A stretch of DNA of 20,657 nucleotides from Zygnema cylindricum (Eukaryota; Streptophyta; Zygnematophyceae; Zygnematales; Zygnemataceae): the NCBI GenBank assembly GCA_037447655.1, contig JBBHKE010000278.1, positions 64,001 to 84,657 of the forward strand, read 5' to 3'. The notes beneath the pieces are model-generated. The model was not told the origin of the DNA. It was given only the letters and a program-made list of their open reading frames with translations, and searched no databases. Within the stretch, counting starts at the first letter, position 1, and each line of letters opens with the position of its first letter. Positions 1 to 11,179 of the stretch are shown here, one piece after another. A program made the translations under genes and the position numbers.

Positions 1-1957
1 GTTGGTACTTTTGGATTATTCGAATTGTAATGCGAGTGCGATATTTATGGTATGCGTATGTTTTGTCGTTTCGTATGGTCGACTTGCGGCTGACTTTTTT
101 TTTTTTTTCTTTTTTGCAAAAAGTACGAAACGGAGGGTCGGGACGTACAAAAAAGACAAAACGGTTGCAAGTCATCCGTACGATTATTTGTCGGTTCGAC
201 AGCTCCTAAGATCCGGGCGGGTAGCGAAGAAGAAAAAAAATACGATTTTTTTTTCTATTTGCTTGTGGAGCAAATATAATTATTTTTTTTAAATGTTATA
301 AATATCGGAAAGGAATAAATATCGGCGAATATTTTCTGGCCAATCGAAAATAAAACTTTTAAAGAAATGTGAGTTCTGAGGCGGTGGATCGTACGGTAGT
401 GTACGAAAATGTACTAAATCATACAATATTGTACGGCAGGATACTGTTTTAGTGCGGATTTGGATGGAATTTCGTGCATTAATGTACTTTTCTGGTGTAC
501 TTTTAGTTTCTCGACATGTTCTAGAAGTTTACGCGACAACAGATAAAAACTTTGCTCGAATAAGACAAATTCAACGGAGTCGGTATATCGGTATATCGTC
601 ATGCGATACACCAAATGATGTCGATTTAACAAATATTTTGCGGGTCCATTCTTTTTTTCTTTTTGCTCATATGGGGAGAATCCCGAAATCGGTCATGTCA
701 TTTATTTTGTCTGGTGCTTAAGGAGTGACGTAGGCATTTGGATGTCCTTACAGGAGGGTGTTTTGTCGCAAGTAGCTCACTCTACAACTGGCACGAGTGC
801 CAATGACAGGCACGTGTCGAGCGGAGAGGCAATTTGAGAGATTTTCGTACAAACACATTTTCCGTACAAGATGATTCTGATCATTAAAGGCTCGTCTTTG
901 GATTTTGGTCTGACGGCGGTCCCTGAAAAAATGACGGGGAAAAAAAAAAATTATAAACAAGCAAAAAAAAAAAATTTTAAGTATTTTAGACATGGGAGAA
1001 GCTACAATTTAGGTGTATATTATAGTGTGGTTTTGTGATCATATTTTTTGCGTAATTGCTTTCTTTTTTGCATTTTTAATCTGATCCGCTCATTAGCCAA
1101 TCATCTGAAATATTCAACGGTTCAGATTCATCTAATCTTTTCAGATTTGAATGCAGGCTTCCGTACAACCTCAAATCGTTTCATCACTCTTTTGTTTTTT
1201 TCATCACATCATCATTCATTTCTTTTTGTCGTGTCTTGTGCACATTTTGTATTTATTTTTTAGGGCAGGACTACGACAAAAGGGATTCTTCTTTTATAAT
1301 GGCCGTACACTTGATGGTACTTTTTGTCTCACCTCCCTGGACTCTGACGAGTCCAAAACGACAGGATCTGACTGCAGTACGAAAGGCCAGTTGTCGATAA
1401 GATACGCAAGATCCAGCTCGTAGTTTTGCGTCAGGACAAAAAACAGAAATAATGGACATTTGAAAAGTTTGAACGACGGAATAGAAACCTCCAAAAGATA
1501 AAAGTACGGTACTGTACCAAGTTTGACCGAGGAACTAGTTCGAGAATACCCGACAAAATATTCGTACAGTCTGCAAATGAGTGACACGTGGTCAGAAAGC
1601 CTGACATGTCAAAAAACGTACCGTTGCTCAGTTCGTACACCTGCGATTTTCATTCATTAATGAGACGTACATTTCCACAAATTTTAAATTTGAATATCTT
1701 TAGCTATTAATGAGGCTAATTACTAGTCCAGCGTATCGACCCACATCGTATCGTTATAAATCGGCTAAGCGCTGCGCTTTGGCGATCATCGGCACCTGCA
1801 ATGAATCGCGGACACGGTGTACTTGCCAGTGTAAACCGGTGAACAGAAATGCGATCATACGGAACGTTCTGCGTACATTAAATTCATAGTTGTTCACACC
1901 GTTTAGTGCGAACGATTCAATCGCGACGAATTATACGTAACGAACGCATTGAACGTT
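1..1957. other. Gene-free region rich in CCGTACA words
   Basis: I recognise no gene here. Open frames on either strand are short, mutually overlapping and match no family I know. The stretch is unusually rich in GTAC, typically as CCGTACA or CGTAC, with poly-T runs near 96-115 and 244-254 and poly-A runs near 940-974. It is probably decayed repetitive DNA of the same kind as the duplicated block that follows. Confidence 0.5.
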
Positions 1958-2352
1958 TTGAAAAAATCGAAAAAATCGTTAATGAATTTTTGTCCGTACT
2001 ATTCCGAACATGTAATCAAAAATGAATTTTACATGTACCACAGTTTGTACATTTCCGTACATTTCCGTTACAATTCCGTACATTTCCGTAAAATTCCCGT
2101 TCAGTTTACCGGACAGAAAGTACTACGAAGTGCAACGTATCTTTTCGTCAAAGTCCATACACTTGCCGTACAAAACCGTACAGTTATCGTAAAATACCGT
2201 ACATTTTCCATAAATTAGCCGTACAATTTCTGTAAATTAGCCGTTCAGTTTAACGGGCAGAAAGTACATCGTGATTTTTTGTGATTTTTTCAACAGTCAC
2301 AAATTATACATTTCAATCGGAAAAAAAAAAAAATCGCACGATTTGAACAACA
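1958..2352 (+). repeat. CCGTACA-rich duplicated block, copy 1
   Basis: First of two ~400 bp direct copies (second at 2421-2825). Both open with an A-rich stretch and TTAATGAATTT. Both then carry AGAAAGTACTACGAAGTGCA, TTTTCGTCAAA and GTACAAAACCGTACAGTTA. Both end with ATCGCRCGATTTGAACAAC. Inside the copy a sub-repeat around CAGTTTAMCGGRCAGAAAGTAC occurs twice, near 2101 and 2246. About 68 bp separate the two copies. Confidence 0.75.
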
Positions 2353-2420
2353 GCCTTCAAAACGCATTTTACGCACGATTCAAGCGAGCGTACAATACGT
2401 ACAAACTTAAGAGGTCGATT

Positions 2421-2825
2421 TGAAAAAATGGTAAAAATCATTAATGAATTTCTATCCGTACAATTCCGTACATGTAAAAAAAATTGAGTTTAACTTGTAT
2501 CGCAGTTTGTACGTTTTCCGTACAATTTCCGTCTCTTTTCGTAATATTTTGTACTTTTTTGGTACAATTCCGTACATTTCGCGTAAAACTTCACTTCAAT
2601 TTACCAGACAGAAAGTACTACGAAGTGCAATGTATCTTTTCGTCAAATTCCGTACATTTTTCGTACAAAACCGTACAGTTACCATAAAATATCGTACAGT
2701 TTCCGTAAATTTTCCGTTCAGTTTACCGGAAAGAAAGTACATCGCGTTTTTTTGCGATTTTTTCAAAATTAACGTACAACACGTAGAAACTGGAAAAAAT
2801 GAAAAAATCGCGCGATTTGAACAAC
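2421..2825 (+). repeat. CCGTACA-rich duplicated block, copy 2
   Basis: Second copy of the block at 1958-2352, with the same order of landmarks and scattered substitutions and indels. An open frame (2444-2830) runs through it in the same register as one in copy 1 (1949-2218). Between AGAAAGTACTACGAAGTGCA and the end of the shared frame nearly all base differences change the amino acid, so the frame does not look selected as protein. Confidence 0.75.
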
Positions 2826-2951
2826 TATGATTAAATGTATAGATTGTACTAATAACATATAATGTAGCTTTAAGTACGAAGTCTGTTTTAAGCAGTGAAG
2901 TCGACAGGTCGTCCTCAAAATACAGTACGATGTCGTTCTGACAATGTACAT

Positions 2952-3165
2952 AGTGTTGCGTATCGGTAGCCATTTGCCGATAACCGATATGCCCTTTTTA
3001 TTGGCTTACCGATACTCAATATATTGGCACTATATATCGGTAGTTGTGTATCGCAATAAAAAGCTGATAAAATTGGTATTTTCTCGCGATAACCCAGATT
3101 TCGATATCTATCGGTGATAACTCCAAACTTATATCGCGAGAAGTTCTTACTCAATACTCAACACA
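2952..3165. repeat. TATCG-rich repeat family, copy 1 (hAT-like MITE)
   Basis: The left end reads AGTGTTGCGTATCGG and the right end is its imperfect inverse, CTCAATACTCAACACA. The interior is full of TATCG, CGATA and CGCGATA words, including CCGATAACCGATAT and TATCGCGAG. Terminal inverted repeats starting (T)AGTGTTG are typical of hAT-superfamily elements. No transposase frame is present, so this would be a non-autonomous copy. I could not see a clear 8 bp target-site duplication. Confidence 0.55.
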
Positions 3166-3402
3166 GACGGCACTTCAAAATATACGAGAGTGAAGTATAG
3201 ACACAAAAATGAAAGGGGCCACCTTTCACCTCTGAATGCATCTTTTAGGAAAAAGTGAAAAACTCTCTTTTCAAGATGTTTTACGCGTCACAATTATAAT
3301 TTGTTATCCATTCCCAAATTGGACTAATCACTTTCCTTCCTTTGACAAGCAAAAAACTTTTCCCGTGATAGCATGGGGCAGTTTGAGCGTAATGTTTATT
3401 TT

Positions 3403-3565
3403 TAGTGTTGTGTATCAAAGGCCCCTTTCTTATATTATATATGTACATAACTTTGGGTACGCAATAATTGATATCTCTCTTCGAAATATAGAGAATCTCA
3501 ATATTGCGATATTATACTGATATATTGGTCGATATTTCGATATATCTTTATCGCGATATATCAAA
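3403..3565 (+). repeat. TATCG-rich repeat family, copy 2
   Basis: Begins TAGTGTTGTGTATC, matching the terminus of copy 1 (2952), and ends in a TATCG/CGATA-rich stretch that includes TTATCGCGATATATC. No matching inverted terminus is visible at the right, so the copy is probably truncated; a poly-A run follows at 3578-3596. The stretch before it (3166-3402) shows no gene. Confidence 0.45.
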
Positions 3566-3786
3566 GTGACATCAAGTAAAAAAAAAAAAAAAAAAATCTC
3601 ACCCTCTCCCCCAAGGGGGCGTGACGCTAACCGTCCCTAGGAAGGGAGAGGGAGGGATCTTTCGTACAATTGAATGTCTACGCCAACTTGTACTTAATGC
3701 TACAATGGACGTTCATGATTATAATAATTCGGTGTAATTATGGTAGGACTTGAAGGCCAATCAGTTGATTATCTTCGACTTATAAA

Positions 3787-3908
3787 AAAATGTAACCACT
3801 GGTTACATTTTGTTGGTTACATTTTTGCAAGCCTTGTTTACATCGATTGTAAATAAACACAACAATCGACACTGCCGTACAAATGTTACTCTTTGTAAAA
3901 TGTAACCA
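3787..3908. repeat. Cluster of AAATGTAACCA dyads and hairpins
   Basis: Positions 3787-3811 form a 12-bp-armed perfect inverted repeat (AAAATGTAACCA, one central C, then the inverse). The inverse arm recurs at about 3814 and the forward arm again at 3897-3908. Between them TCGATTGT (3843-3850) and ACAATCGA (3862-3869) form an 8 bp hairpin with an 11-base loop. It could be a small palindromic element or a binding-site cluster; no gene is nearby. Confidence 0.6.
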
Positions 3909-4077
3909 CCTCATGCAAATAAAATTGTTGGGCGCAAGCCACGTTTAATCGCTTAACATAAACTCTCTCCTTCGCGAGGATTCATGTGATGAGGGTTTGA
4001 AGACCACCCTTCTCTCTTCCAATCGACCTGTTTTAACTCTCACCCTCTCTAAAACCCTAAAACAGTAAAGGGAGATG

Positions 4078-4205
4078 TGGGGAGAGAAAGAGGAAAAAAG
4101 ATAAGGGGAGAGAAAGAGACGACTATTATCTTTCTTTCACCCTCTCACTCTCCCACTCCCTTTTCTTTTCTTTTTCCTTATCCCTCTTTCACCCTTTCCC
4201 TCTTC
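4078..4205. repeat. Facing purine-rich and pyrimidine-rich tracts
   Basis: A GGGAGATG...GAGAAAGAG purine run (about 4069-4120) faces a pyrimidine run (about 4130-4205). The two are imperfect inverse complements, so the segment could fold as a long weak hairpin or a triplex. It is probably low-complexity repeat. The flanking 4206-4796 shows no gene. Confidence 0.45.
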
Positions 4206-4796
4206 ATTCTATTAAGTATTAAGACTAAGTAAACATGGATTAAATGTACTAATAGAAAATTTAAGGAAGAGGATTGGTTTGGGTCATAAAAAGCTTTTTA
4301 AATGGAAAAGTGTAACGGTAGCAAGGGACACACAAACTATTATTTTAAATAAGATTTATTTTATTTTTAAGGCTTATTTGACAAATTTTGGATGCGATGT
4401 TACGTGTTTCTTTTTAGGTTGATTTTTTTTTTTGGGGAAGCCATATATCGAAAGCCAAAAAAAAAAAAGTTTGTAAACATTTTTTCATTGATTAATCATA
4501 TTTGAAAAGCTTGAGATGATTTGTATCACGTACATAATGTTCTTTTAAAAGACAAATTGGTGATGGCATGGCCTATGATTGCTAATGGTGTAAAGACCAC
4601 GTGCTTGAACTTCTCAATGGAAAATTGTTACCAGTTCAATGTTGCCAAAAACAAAAAGAACAACTTTTTCGAGTTTTTCGAAAAAAAAAACTTTTTCAAA
4701 TGTTTACCCCGGGGATTCAAACTAAGTAGAAATGTTTCCTGCTAGGTGTACTTCAACGTACTATGTTTTTTCCATTTATATCCGATAAGGAATTTG

Positions 4797-4895
4797 TTGG
4801 TCTCGGAGCAATATATCGCAACCCTTGGCCGTCCGATAACCGATAACTATCGCTACCGATGTTATCGCAATAAATTTCTTGCCAATACAAAACAC
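4797..4895 (-). repeat. TATCG-rich repeat family, copy 3 (fragment)
   Basis: Read on the minus strand this begins AGTGTTTTGTATTGGCAAG and continues into TTATTGCGATAAC and repeated CGATAGTTATCGG words. This matches the terminus and interior of the copies at 2952 and 6255. Only one terminus is visible. Confidence 0.5.
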
Positions 4896-6044
4896 TTTTA
4901 ACATGATTCTGGTTTGTTTTTTTAACTTATGTTTGTGGTTTGTTTTTTTTGTTAACCCGTAAAACCTTAAATCCTCAAATTCCAAACAATTCAACAGTAT
5001 ACCTTGAAAATTTAGCGACAAAATAATTAATTACTTATTCATTTATTGTTTTTATAAGTTTTTATCACCAATCTCTATTTTTTTTCTTATTTCTTTTGAA
5101 CGTTTGCCTTTGCCAACCACCTTATAAAGGATTTTTTCCACGTCATCATACTGTAACCCATTTTTTCAAGTGACTTTGTTTTTCTATCGCGAAGGTTGAT
5201 CAATTTTAACAATCTTTTAAAAAACCAATCTTTCAATAAACTTTTGATTGCCCCGATTTAGTTTGACCATCTATAAAAAAAGTAATAATTTTGAAATAGT
5301 TAAAGCAAGTTGTACAACTGAAAGTATACGGGTTGAAAAATTAAGTGTTGGGAACAAATGATTTTTTTTGGCCAACCATTTAAAAGGATTCGGTGGCTTG
5401 TTCTCAGTATGTTATAAATTGTTTGGACCATTATCCAAATAAATTTCACATAGCAAATACTTTTTTAACGTGTCTCAAGTAAATTGACAAACTTGATTTT
5501 TTTAGACATAGATTTTTTTGGTTATATTTTAATAAATGATGAAACTTGTTATCGAATTTAATTTGTTTTTTTCGTCGTTATCAAAATTAACAATTTTTAT
5601 CTTGATTAAATTTTTTGTACCTTTTCTAATTCTTCTTCCGACGCCAACATTTTACTGTCGATAACCCTTTACATTTAGCTTAAAACTTTATAAAATAACA
5701 TTAATAAATGTTTGCCACCATTCTTTTTTATCCAAAAGGGGGAAATAAATAAGAAGTTTTGTTGTAGGGTTTCAAGTTGATGTTATGAAAAAAAATATTA
5801 GTATATTCTAAAGCTCCAAAATAATAGATAGTGACTAAAAATTAACAAATATCACACGCGTAAAGATGCGAATTGCATGCCCAACATAATTCTCAAATGG
5901 CAATTTACCCATCATTTTTTCAATCTTTTAAAAGTGAGCATGAAATTTGAAAAACCCAACCCATAATGATATATCCCTTGTGTTTTAACAAACGTTATGT
6001 TACCGTAAAAGAATTTTAGAGATTACACATTTTTCTATCACCTT

Positions 6045-6075
<31 letters not shown>

Positions 6076-6254
6076 ATTTTTTACCGTCAACCATCCAAAC
6101 AAAAGACATTTAACTTTACGATATACTGCATTATATTTTCACTGTATATAGCGTGGTATACCACGTGTAACAATTTGTTCTGTAATTCGTGTAACGGAAT
6201 AATGGCAGTTCAGTACAACGGAATAAACTGTACAATTGTACGACAAAAACCGTA
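4896..6254. other. AT-rich gene-free stretch with a (TA)n microsatellite
   Basis: I see no coding signal here: all frames are frequently interrupted. The only clear structure is an uninterrupted TA dinucleotide run at about 6044-6071. Confidence 0.6.
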
Positions 6255-6415
6255 CAATTATCACCGATAGTTTTCGGTACTTGTGTTATCGCGATAAAAA
6301 ATCGATAACATCGATAACACCGGTGTCGATATATCTTGCCAATGTATCGATTATCGGCAAGTCAAAGAAAGATACATATCAATTATCGACAAAACCCTGC
6401 CAATACACAACACTA
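6255..6415 (-). repeat. TATCG-rich repeat family, copy 4
   Basis: On the minus strand it starts TAGTGTTGTGTATTGGCAGG, then carries TTGTCGATAATTGATA, TTGCCGATAATCGATACA and TTATCGCGATAACAC. The terminus is nearly identical to that of copy 2 (3403). The distal end is not clearly defined. Confidence 0.55.
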
Positions 6416-7130
6416 CATATTCAAACGGCCATACAATTTTGGATATTTTAATGAGAGTATCAAAATTCATAAATTTGATGATATTTTGATGCTTTAAATA
6501 TTAATATTTGAAGGTATTAATGCTTTTGTTTGGTTTTAAAAAATGCATAATTTGTTGTCTATATATCGATATAGGAGATGAATTTCGAGCAATCTTATAT
6601 TTGCCTTGTAGATGTGTCGAACTTTGTTGCATAAACTTCCGTTTTTTTTACCTTTTTTTTTTTTTAGAAATTTGTGTCCCTTAAAATTTCTATTTAATTA
6701 GTGTCAATAATTTAATTAGGTTGAATTTAACATCCAATTGGCTTTGCAAGTGAAGAAGTTTCATGAAAAAAAATATGAATAGTTTCGAGTCCCCAAACCC
6801 ATTCTTCTTTTTTAAATAATAAGTAAATGTATGTTATTGTATTTTTTGCATTTTGCATCGCTTTTTAAAATTAGTTTAATGATTCTAAGTTTTTCTAATT
6901 TTTTTGATAGTCGAAAATTTTAAAAATCCTGCTTCTTAGCTGCGCTTTTTACTCAACGAATAGAAATGTATGTGTAGGTCCAAAACAATTTCTCTATTTG
7001 CAATAACATACCTATCACTTAGGAATTAGTGTAAGAAAAATAGTTTAAGACTTAACGGCATAGTGAGGAAAGCGTAGGAGCGCATAAAAACCAATGATAC
7101 CCTACAAAAATCTTTAAAAACCAAAGTCAA
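6416..7130. other. AT-rich gene-free stretch
   Basis: No gene, RNA gene or clear repeat was recognised. Poly-T runs occur near 6640-6665. Stops are frequent in all frames. Confidence 0.5.
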
Positions 7131-7279
7131 GCATCGCGATATTGTTACATCGGTACACTGGACCAAGATATTTATGAACAAAGCGCGATATGTTTCTTAC
7201 CATTATAGGAACCGATATATCGAAGAAACCAATATATCGCATAGCCAAAAGAAGTTGCCAATCAATTATCGGTAGGCGG
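7131..7279. repeat. TATCG-rich repeat family, copy 5 (degenerate)
   Basis: Contains ATCGCGATATTG, CCGATATATCG, CCAATATATCGCATAG and GCCAATCAATTATCGG. These are the same interior words as the other copies, including a GCCAAT(C)AATTATCG motif close to that of copy 4. The AGTGTTG terminus is missing. Confidence 0.4.
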
Positions 7280-7298
7280 ATGTCCGTACACAGTACTA

Positions 7299-7533
7299 CT
7301 GTGTACTACACCGCCAATCGTTATTAGCGTGTAAGTTTTTTTAGCGTATACTAATAATTAGCGTGGTTTACGCTAATTGAGAATTTGGAAATTTTCGAAG
7401 AAATCGTCTATTTTAATTAGGAATTAGGGTTTTTTTTCAAATAGTGTGGATCATTCTATTTGAGAATAAAAAAAAAAAAGCGGGACGGAATTAGCGTACA
7501 CAACGCTAATAACGATTGGAGGTGTACTGTAGC
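7299..7533. mobile_element. Palindromic MITE family A, copy 1
   Basis: Inverted termini of about 30 bp: CCAATCGTTATTAGCGT at the left (7314-7330) is matched by its exact inverse ACGCTAATAACGATTGG at the right (7503-7519). Outside these lie TGTACTACACCG and GGTGTACTGTAG, which are also inverse to each other. The interior is AT-rich with repeated TTAGCGT words and has no coding capacity. The TAATAACGAT...GGTGTAC end is shared with the copy at 18813-19046. Confidence 0.6.
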
Positions 7534-8751
7534 AAAGTACTGTAGCAAACACCCACTCGGTGGAAGACAGCAATGACCCGGAAAAAACAAAAGTGTAAAA
7601 AGCTCAATGATTGGAACAGCCGCGCAGAATCTAGACCTCGCGTTTTACGTTTTTTAAAATACGAAAAGGTACAATACTACAGCTCTTTGTAAAAATTTTA
7701 TCCGTCAGAAAACGGAGTTTGATTCGTCCCCATCGGGAATTCATCCTCATTTATGACGCGTATGAAAGGGCCGATTTTTTTTTTTTTTCCTTCTTCCGCT
7801 ATTTTTTCTCCATTCTGTTTGTGATAACCACGTCCTGGGCTGTGATTGGCCATATGTTAACAGCTGGCTCCTGGAATGGACCCAATTTTGGGATCATTGA
7901 TAAGAATTTGCGGTCTTCGACCCCCAAACAGGGTTTTTTTAAGCCAATGGGGTCGCGCCATAGGTGTCCAATCTAGGCATGACAAGTCAACTGCCAGCGC
8001 ATTCAATATTATAGTTGTATTGCTTCCATTGGCTCAAGTCGTACATTTATGACAGCTATATCTGCAGCTGGAGCATGTTTCGTTGTTGTCGTTTTGCGTC
8101 ATTTTACCTTCCTTGAAAAATGACTCCTAGAATGTACGGACGTCAGAAGTCCGAACGACAGGACGTTACGTTTTTAACTTTATGCGTTGGAGATCCGGGC
8201 GTACGGATGGAGAACGACGATTTTGACCGTCATAGCAGCTTCAATGGTCAAAGGTCAATTTTTCGTTTATCACTTTCGAATAATACACGGGCCCCGGTTT
8301 GTCCACGTGGCACTTTTTGAAACGTTTTGGAGCCACGGGCAATCGAGGACTCCCAGGCTGTTTTGTCGGTTTGCGGATCTATAATTCTTAAAATCTTAAT
8401 GCCATAAGTCAAGGTGGGACCGCCTGAAAATTTCATTCATTTTTTTGTAATCTTGTGATCCAGTTGCAAGCTGGCAAAGAGACAAAATCGAAGTTCGTGA
8501 ATGATTTTCACTTATCCGTACACTTTGTATTACCTGGCTCAATGTGACGACAAGCACGTGCATGCTAAATGCATGCGATTGTAGATTTGAAAGTTCTCCT
8601 TTTGTTTTGTAGTTGGAATTGTTTTTTGGTCCGAATGTTTTAATTGGTCCGAATAGGTCCGAATACAATATGGGTCTTAAGGTCATATTGTATGTTTTGC
8701 ATACAATAGGCACATTGTATGGGCCTACTTTCACCTACTTTTGAAACTATG
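7534..8751. other. Gene-free stretch with small inverted repeats
   Basis: No protein family was recognised. Open frames of up to about 110 codons occur on both strands (for example 7719-7976 and 8396-8734) but overlap each other and resemble nothing known. Near 8640-8730, GGTCCGAAT occurs three times and CATACAAT/ATTGTATG words are repeated in alternating orientation. This may be old transposon sequence. Confidence 0.45.
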
Positions 8752-8925
8752 GTACACACATGTTGGTTTGTGGATCTGACGGCTTTAATTGAAAGGTAAG
8801 ATTCTCAGCTTTCGATTGGCGGTCTTAAATTGAAAATCAGACAAATGTGTACGGAGAAAAGATGTTTTTAAGTGGCGAAAAAAATATTAACACTAATAGC
8901 GATACACGGTGTACTGTACTGTAGC
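8752..8925. mobile_element. Palindromic MITE family A, copy 2 (degenerate)
   Basis: GTACACACATGTT at the left is inverse to ACAAATGTGTAC at 8841-8852. It is followed by GGAGAAAAGATGTTTTTAAG and then the family end: AGTGGCGAAA, TTAACACTAAT, CACGGTGTA. The same ordered words occur at 9650-9692 and, more diverged, at 18975-19040. Confidence 0.6.
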
Positions 8926-9534
8926 ATCGTGTGACGATACAGCGTGAAAGTATCGTAGCGCAGCGCATGGCATTATGATATATTGTAGTTAACGTATTGT
9001 ATTATATCGTATTACGGTCTCGCGTCGGAAAAAGTGATAAATATCACATCGCCGGATCTTATCAATACGGAGTCTCAAAAAGTAAAAGAAAAAAAACATG
9101 CAAACATTATCTAAAGAGGTGAAATTTCTCCAATAAACATAAAATGAATGTTAATTTGTCTTCTATCATAGGTAAAATAGAAAACGAAGAAATTAAAACC
9201 ATAAATGTCATCCACAATTCAAGATTTGGGTTAATAGAAGCAAAAACTAGAATATGAAAAATAAAAAAATGCCTAATGGTTAAATGCCCGTTGCATAAAG
9301 TAATTCACACGATTACGGAATCCCCGCAACTTATTATTGAATACAATTTGAATTGAATATTGTAAAGTATACAAACGATTAAGAAAATACACTCCAATTC
9401 TTTAGCAAATACTAAGATCTACAAAAATATCAATTTGTTTACCACTCTATTATATCTAGAGCAATATTCAAGCTTATCGTTTTATATACACTTTGTAACA
9501 ATATTAACATTAATTCGATATTAGCAAAATTGAT
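8926..9534. other. Gene-free stretch
   Basis: AT-rich with no recognisable gene. Just after the MITE end there is a cluster of short CGATAC/GTATCG hairpins (8905-8965) and a small dyad, GTGATAAATATCAC, near 9035. Confidence 0.45.
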
Positions 9535-9692
9535 CAAATCTTCTCCATACACACTTGTCGGGTTGTTTATCCGACGGTCAAGATTAAAAGGCAAGGTTTG
9601 ATCTCCACCTTCCCATTGGTGGCCGCCAATTAAAAACCTGAGGATTCAAGTAGCGAAAGAAACATTAACACTAATGTCGACCCACGGTGTAT
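9535..9692. mobile_element. Palindromic MITE family A, copy 3 (degenerate)
   Basis: Starts ATCTTCTCCATACACACTTG, close to the left arm of the copy at 18813 (ATCTTTTCTCTGTACACACTTG). It has a CCACCTTCCCATTGG segment matching the centre of that copy. It ends AGTAGCGAAAGAAACATTAA, CACTAATGTCG, CCACGGTGTA, nearly the same as copy 2. Confidence 0.6.
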
Positions 9693-10486
9693 ATAACAAC
9701 GACAAGCTTGAATATTGCTCTAGAAACAAAAGCGATGTAAACAAATAAATTTACTGTTAGTCTGCATTTGTGAATCATATTTTTGATATGAAAACGCAAC
9801 AAAAAAACAAAACTGAACACAATTTCACATTCCACTGAATGAACACGTACAAACAAACTTTGGTAGATTAACATACAAGAAGATATAAACTGTCATAAGA
9901 ATATTAAACATAAAAATACCTTTAATTTTACTTTTCGAAACCAAGCAGAAACTGACATTCCTGCAGCTCAACAATAAACCTTGAGGATAACATAAAGTAT
10001 GATATAAAGTATAATAAAGTATATACAAAGTATTATATAAAGCATAATACAAAGTTGCGGATCCAGTAAGTTGGTGGTCGAGACGTGGCTTCAAATACTT
10101 TATTTTATGTGCAAAAGTTAACTAAAAGGTTTTTAAGGTCAAACCATTGCACTTTTTAATGAAGTCGAGTTTTTTATCGAACCGTTTAGTAACCACACCA
10201 AGCGGCTTATCGACATGAATATACCAAGTTTGAAGAAAAAACGTAAAAAACAAACGCACAAACTAAGCTCCATAATAGCTCCATAATATAACAAAAAACA
10301 ATATACAACTTCCGATTGTACAAAATATGACTTTTGCGACACGCGGCGACAAATTAAATTAAACCAATTGAAATTTTTGTTTCTTCCGGGACAAAAAAAA
10401 CTTCTAAAACACTATCACAAAATCGTCCTTTTCTTTTATTGGGGGCGAGGTGTGAGAAAATCAAAAAAGGCTATCAAATAAAAAAA
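9693..10486. other. Gene-free AT-rich stretch with AAAGTATAAT repeats
   Basis: No gene was recognised. At about 9991-10054 there are several imperfect tandem copies of an ~11 bp word (ATAAAGTATRAT). The rest shows no structure I can support. Confidence 0.5.
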
Positions 10487-10535
10487 GGGAGGGGAAGAGA
10501 GGGAAAGGGAGGGGAAGGAAGGAAAGGGAAGGAAG
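10487..10535 (+). repeat. Purine tract with G-quadruplex potential
   Basis: Purine-only run. Four G-tracts within 10487-10514 (GGG, GGGG, GGG, GGG, with 1 to 6 base spacers) meet the usual G3N1-7 pattern for a G-quadruplex. It lies in non-coding DNA about 920 bp beyond the 3' end of the POB1-like gene. Confidence 0.5.
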
Positions 10536-10880
10536 TGAAGGATTTTTTCGGTAGATGCCCTTCTCTTTTAACTAAAATTTGAGTTGCTTTTCTCTAGAAA
10601 CTCAAACCTCGATCGTACAAAGGTCATCTTATTATTTCTTTCTTTACAACGATTCTAAATCTTAAAATTCTTTTTTTTTGCAAAAAAATCAAACATCATA
10701 TGTATTATAGTGATTTCAATTTCGAAATTCCTCAACTTGATTTATCAACCATTTATTAACTGTTAGTAATTTGACATCAACTCTCTCAACACAGTTATTT
10801 TTGACATAGAGACATTTTTTTTTTTTTTGAAGTCTTAAATTATTTTCTTGACTATGTTTTTTATATCTCTTGTTAATTGT

Positions 10881-11055
10881 TACTTAACTACGGTGCCAAT
10901 TTTTTTCTTTTACTTAATTTCTTCTTTTTGGCTTAGTCGGGGAAATCTACGACGTTATATTCTCTTTTTGTTTATTACTTGATTACGGCGCCAATGTTTT
11001 TTTTTTCCTCTTATCCTTCTTTCTTTTTTTAGGCGAATTCGGGAACATTTGTGAC
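10881..11055 (+). repeat. Tandem duplication, ~95 bp unit
   Basis: TACTTAACTACGGTGCCAAT (10881-10900) recurs as TACTTGATTACGGCGCCAAT (10976-10995). Each is followed by a T-rich tract and then a TTAGTCGGGGAAATCTACGAC-like or AATTCGGGAACATTTGTGAC-like block. The two units are direct, imperfect copies. Confidence 0.6.
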
Positions 11056-11179
11056 TTTAAGAAAGGATTGGGGAGGTTCTTTTGTCTTAAATAGTCCAAC
11101 ACCGATGGTTGGACCTTTCACTGTTCGACTCACGGTAAGTTCTACTAGTAAGAAATACGTAAGATTTTACAGTTTTTTA

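Noticed and set aside
2-292. 96-codon frame at the left edge with a poly-Phe run
   Set aside because: The poly-Phe reflects a poly-T tract, no family match is seen, and the surrounding sequence looks like decayed repeat.
1340-1378. CTGACGAGTCC followed by GACAGGA, resembling a hammerhead ribozyme core
   Set aside because: The CUGANGA part is present, but the required GAAA after stem II reads AGGA, and the flanks do not form stem III. It is probably chance.
8120-8434. Overlapping frames on both strands near 8120-8434
   Set aside because: Several mutually exclusive frames of similar length with no recognisable motifs or splice logic; probably chance in less AT-rich DNA.
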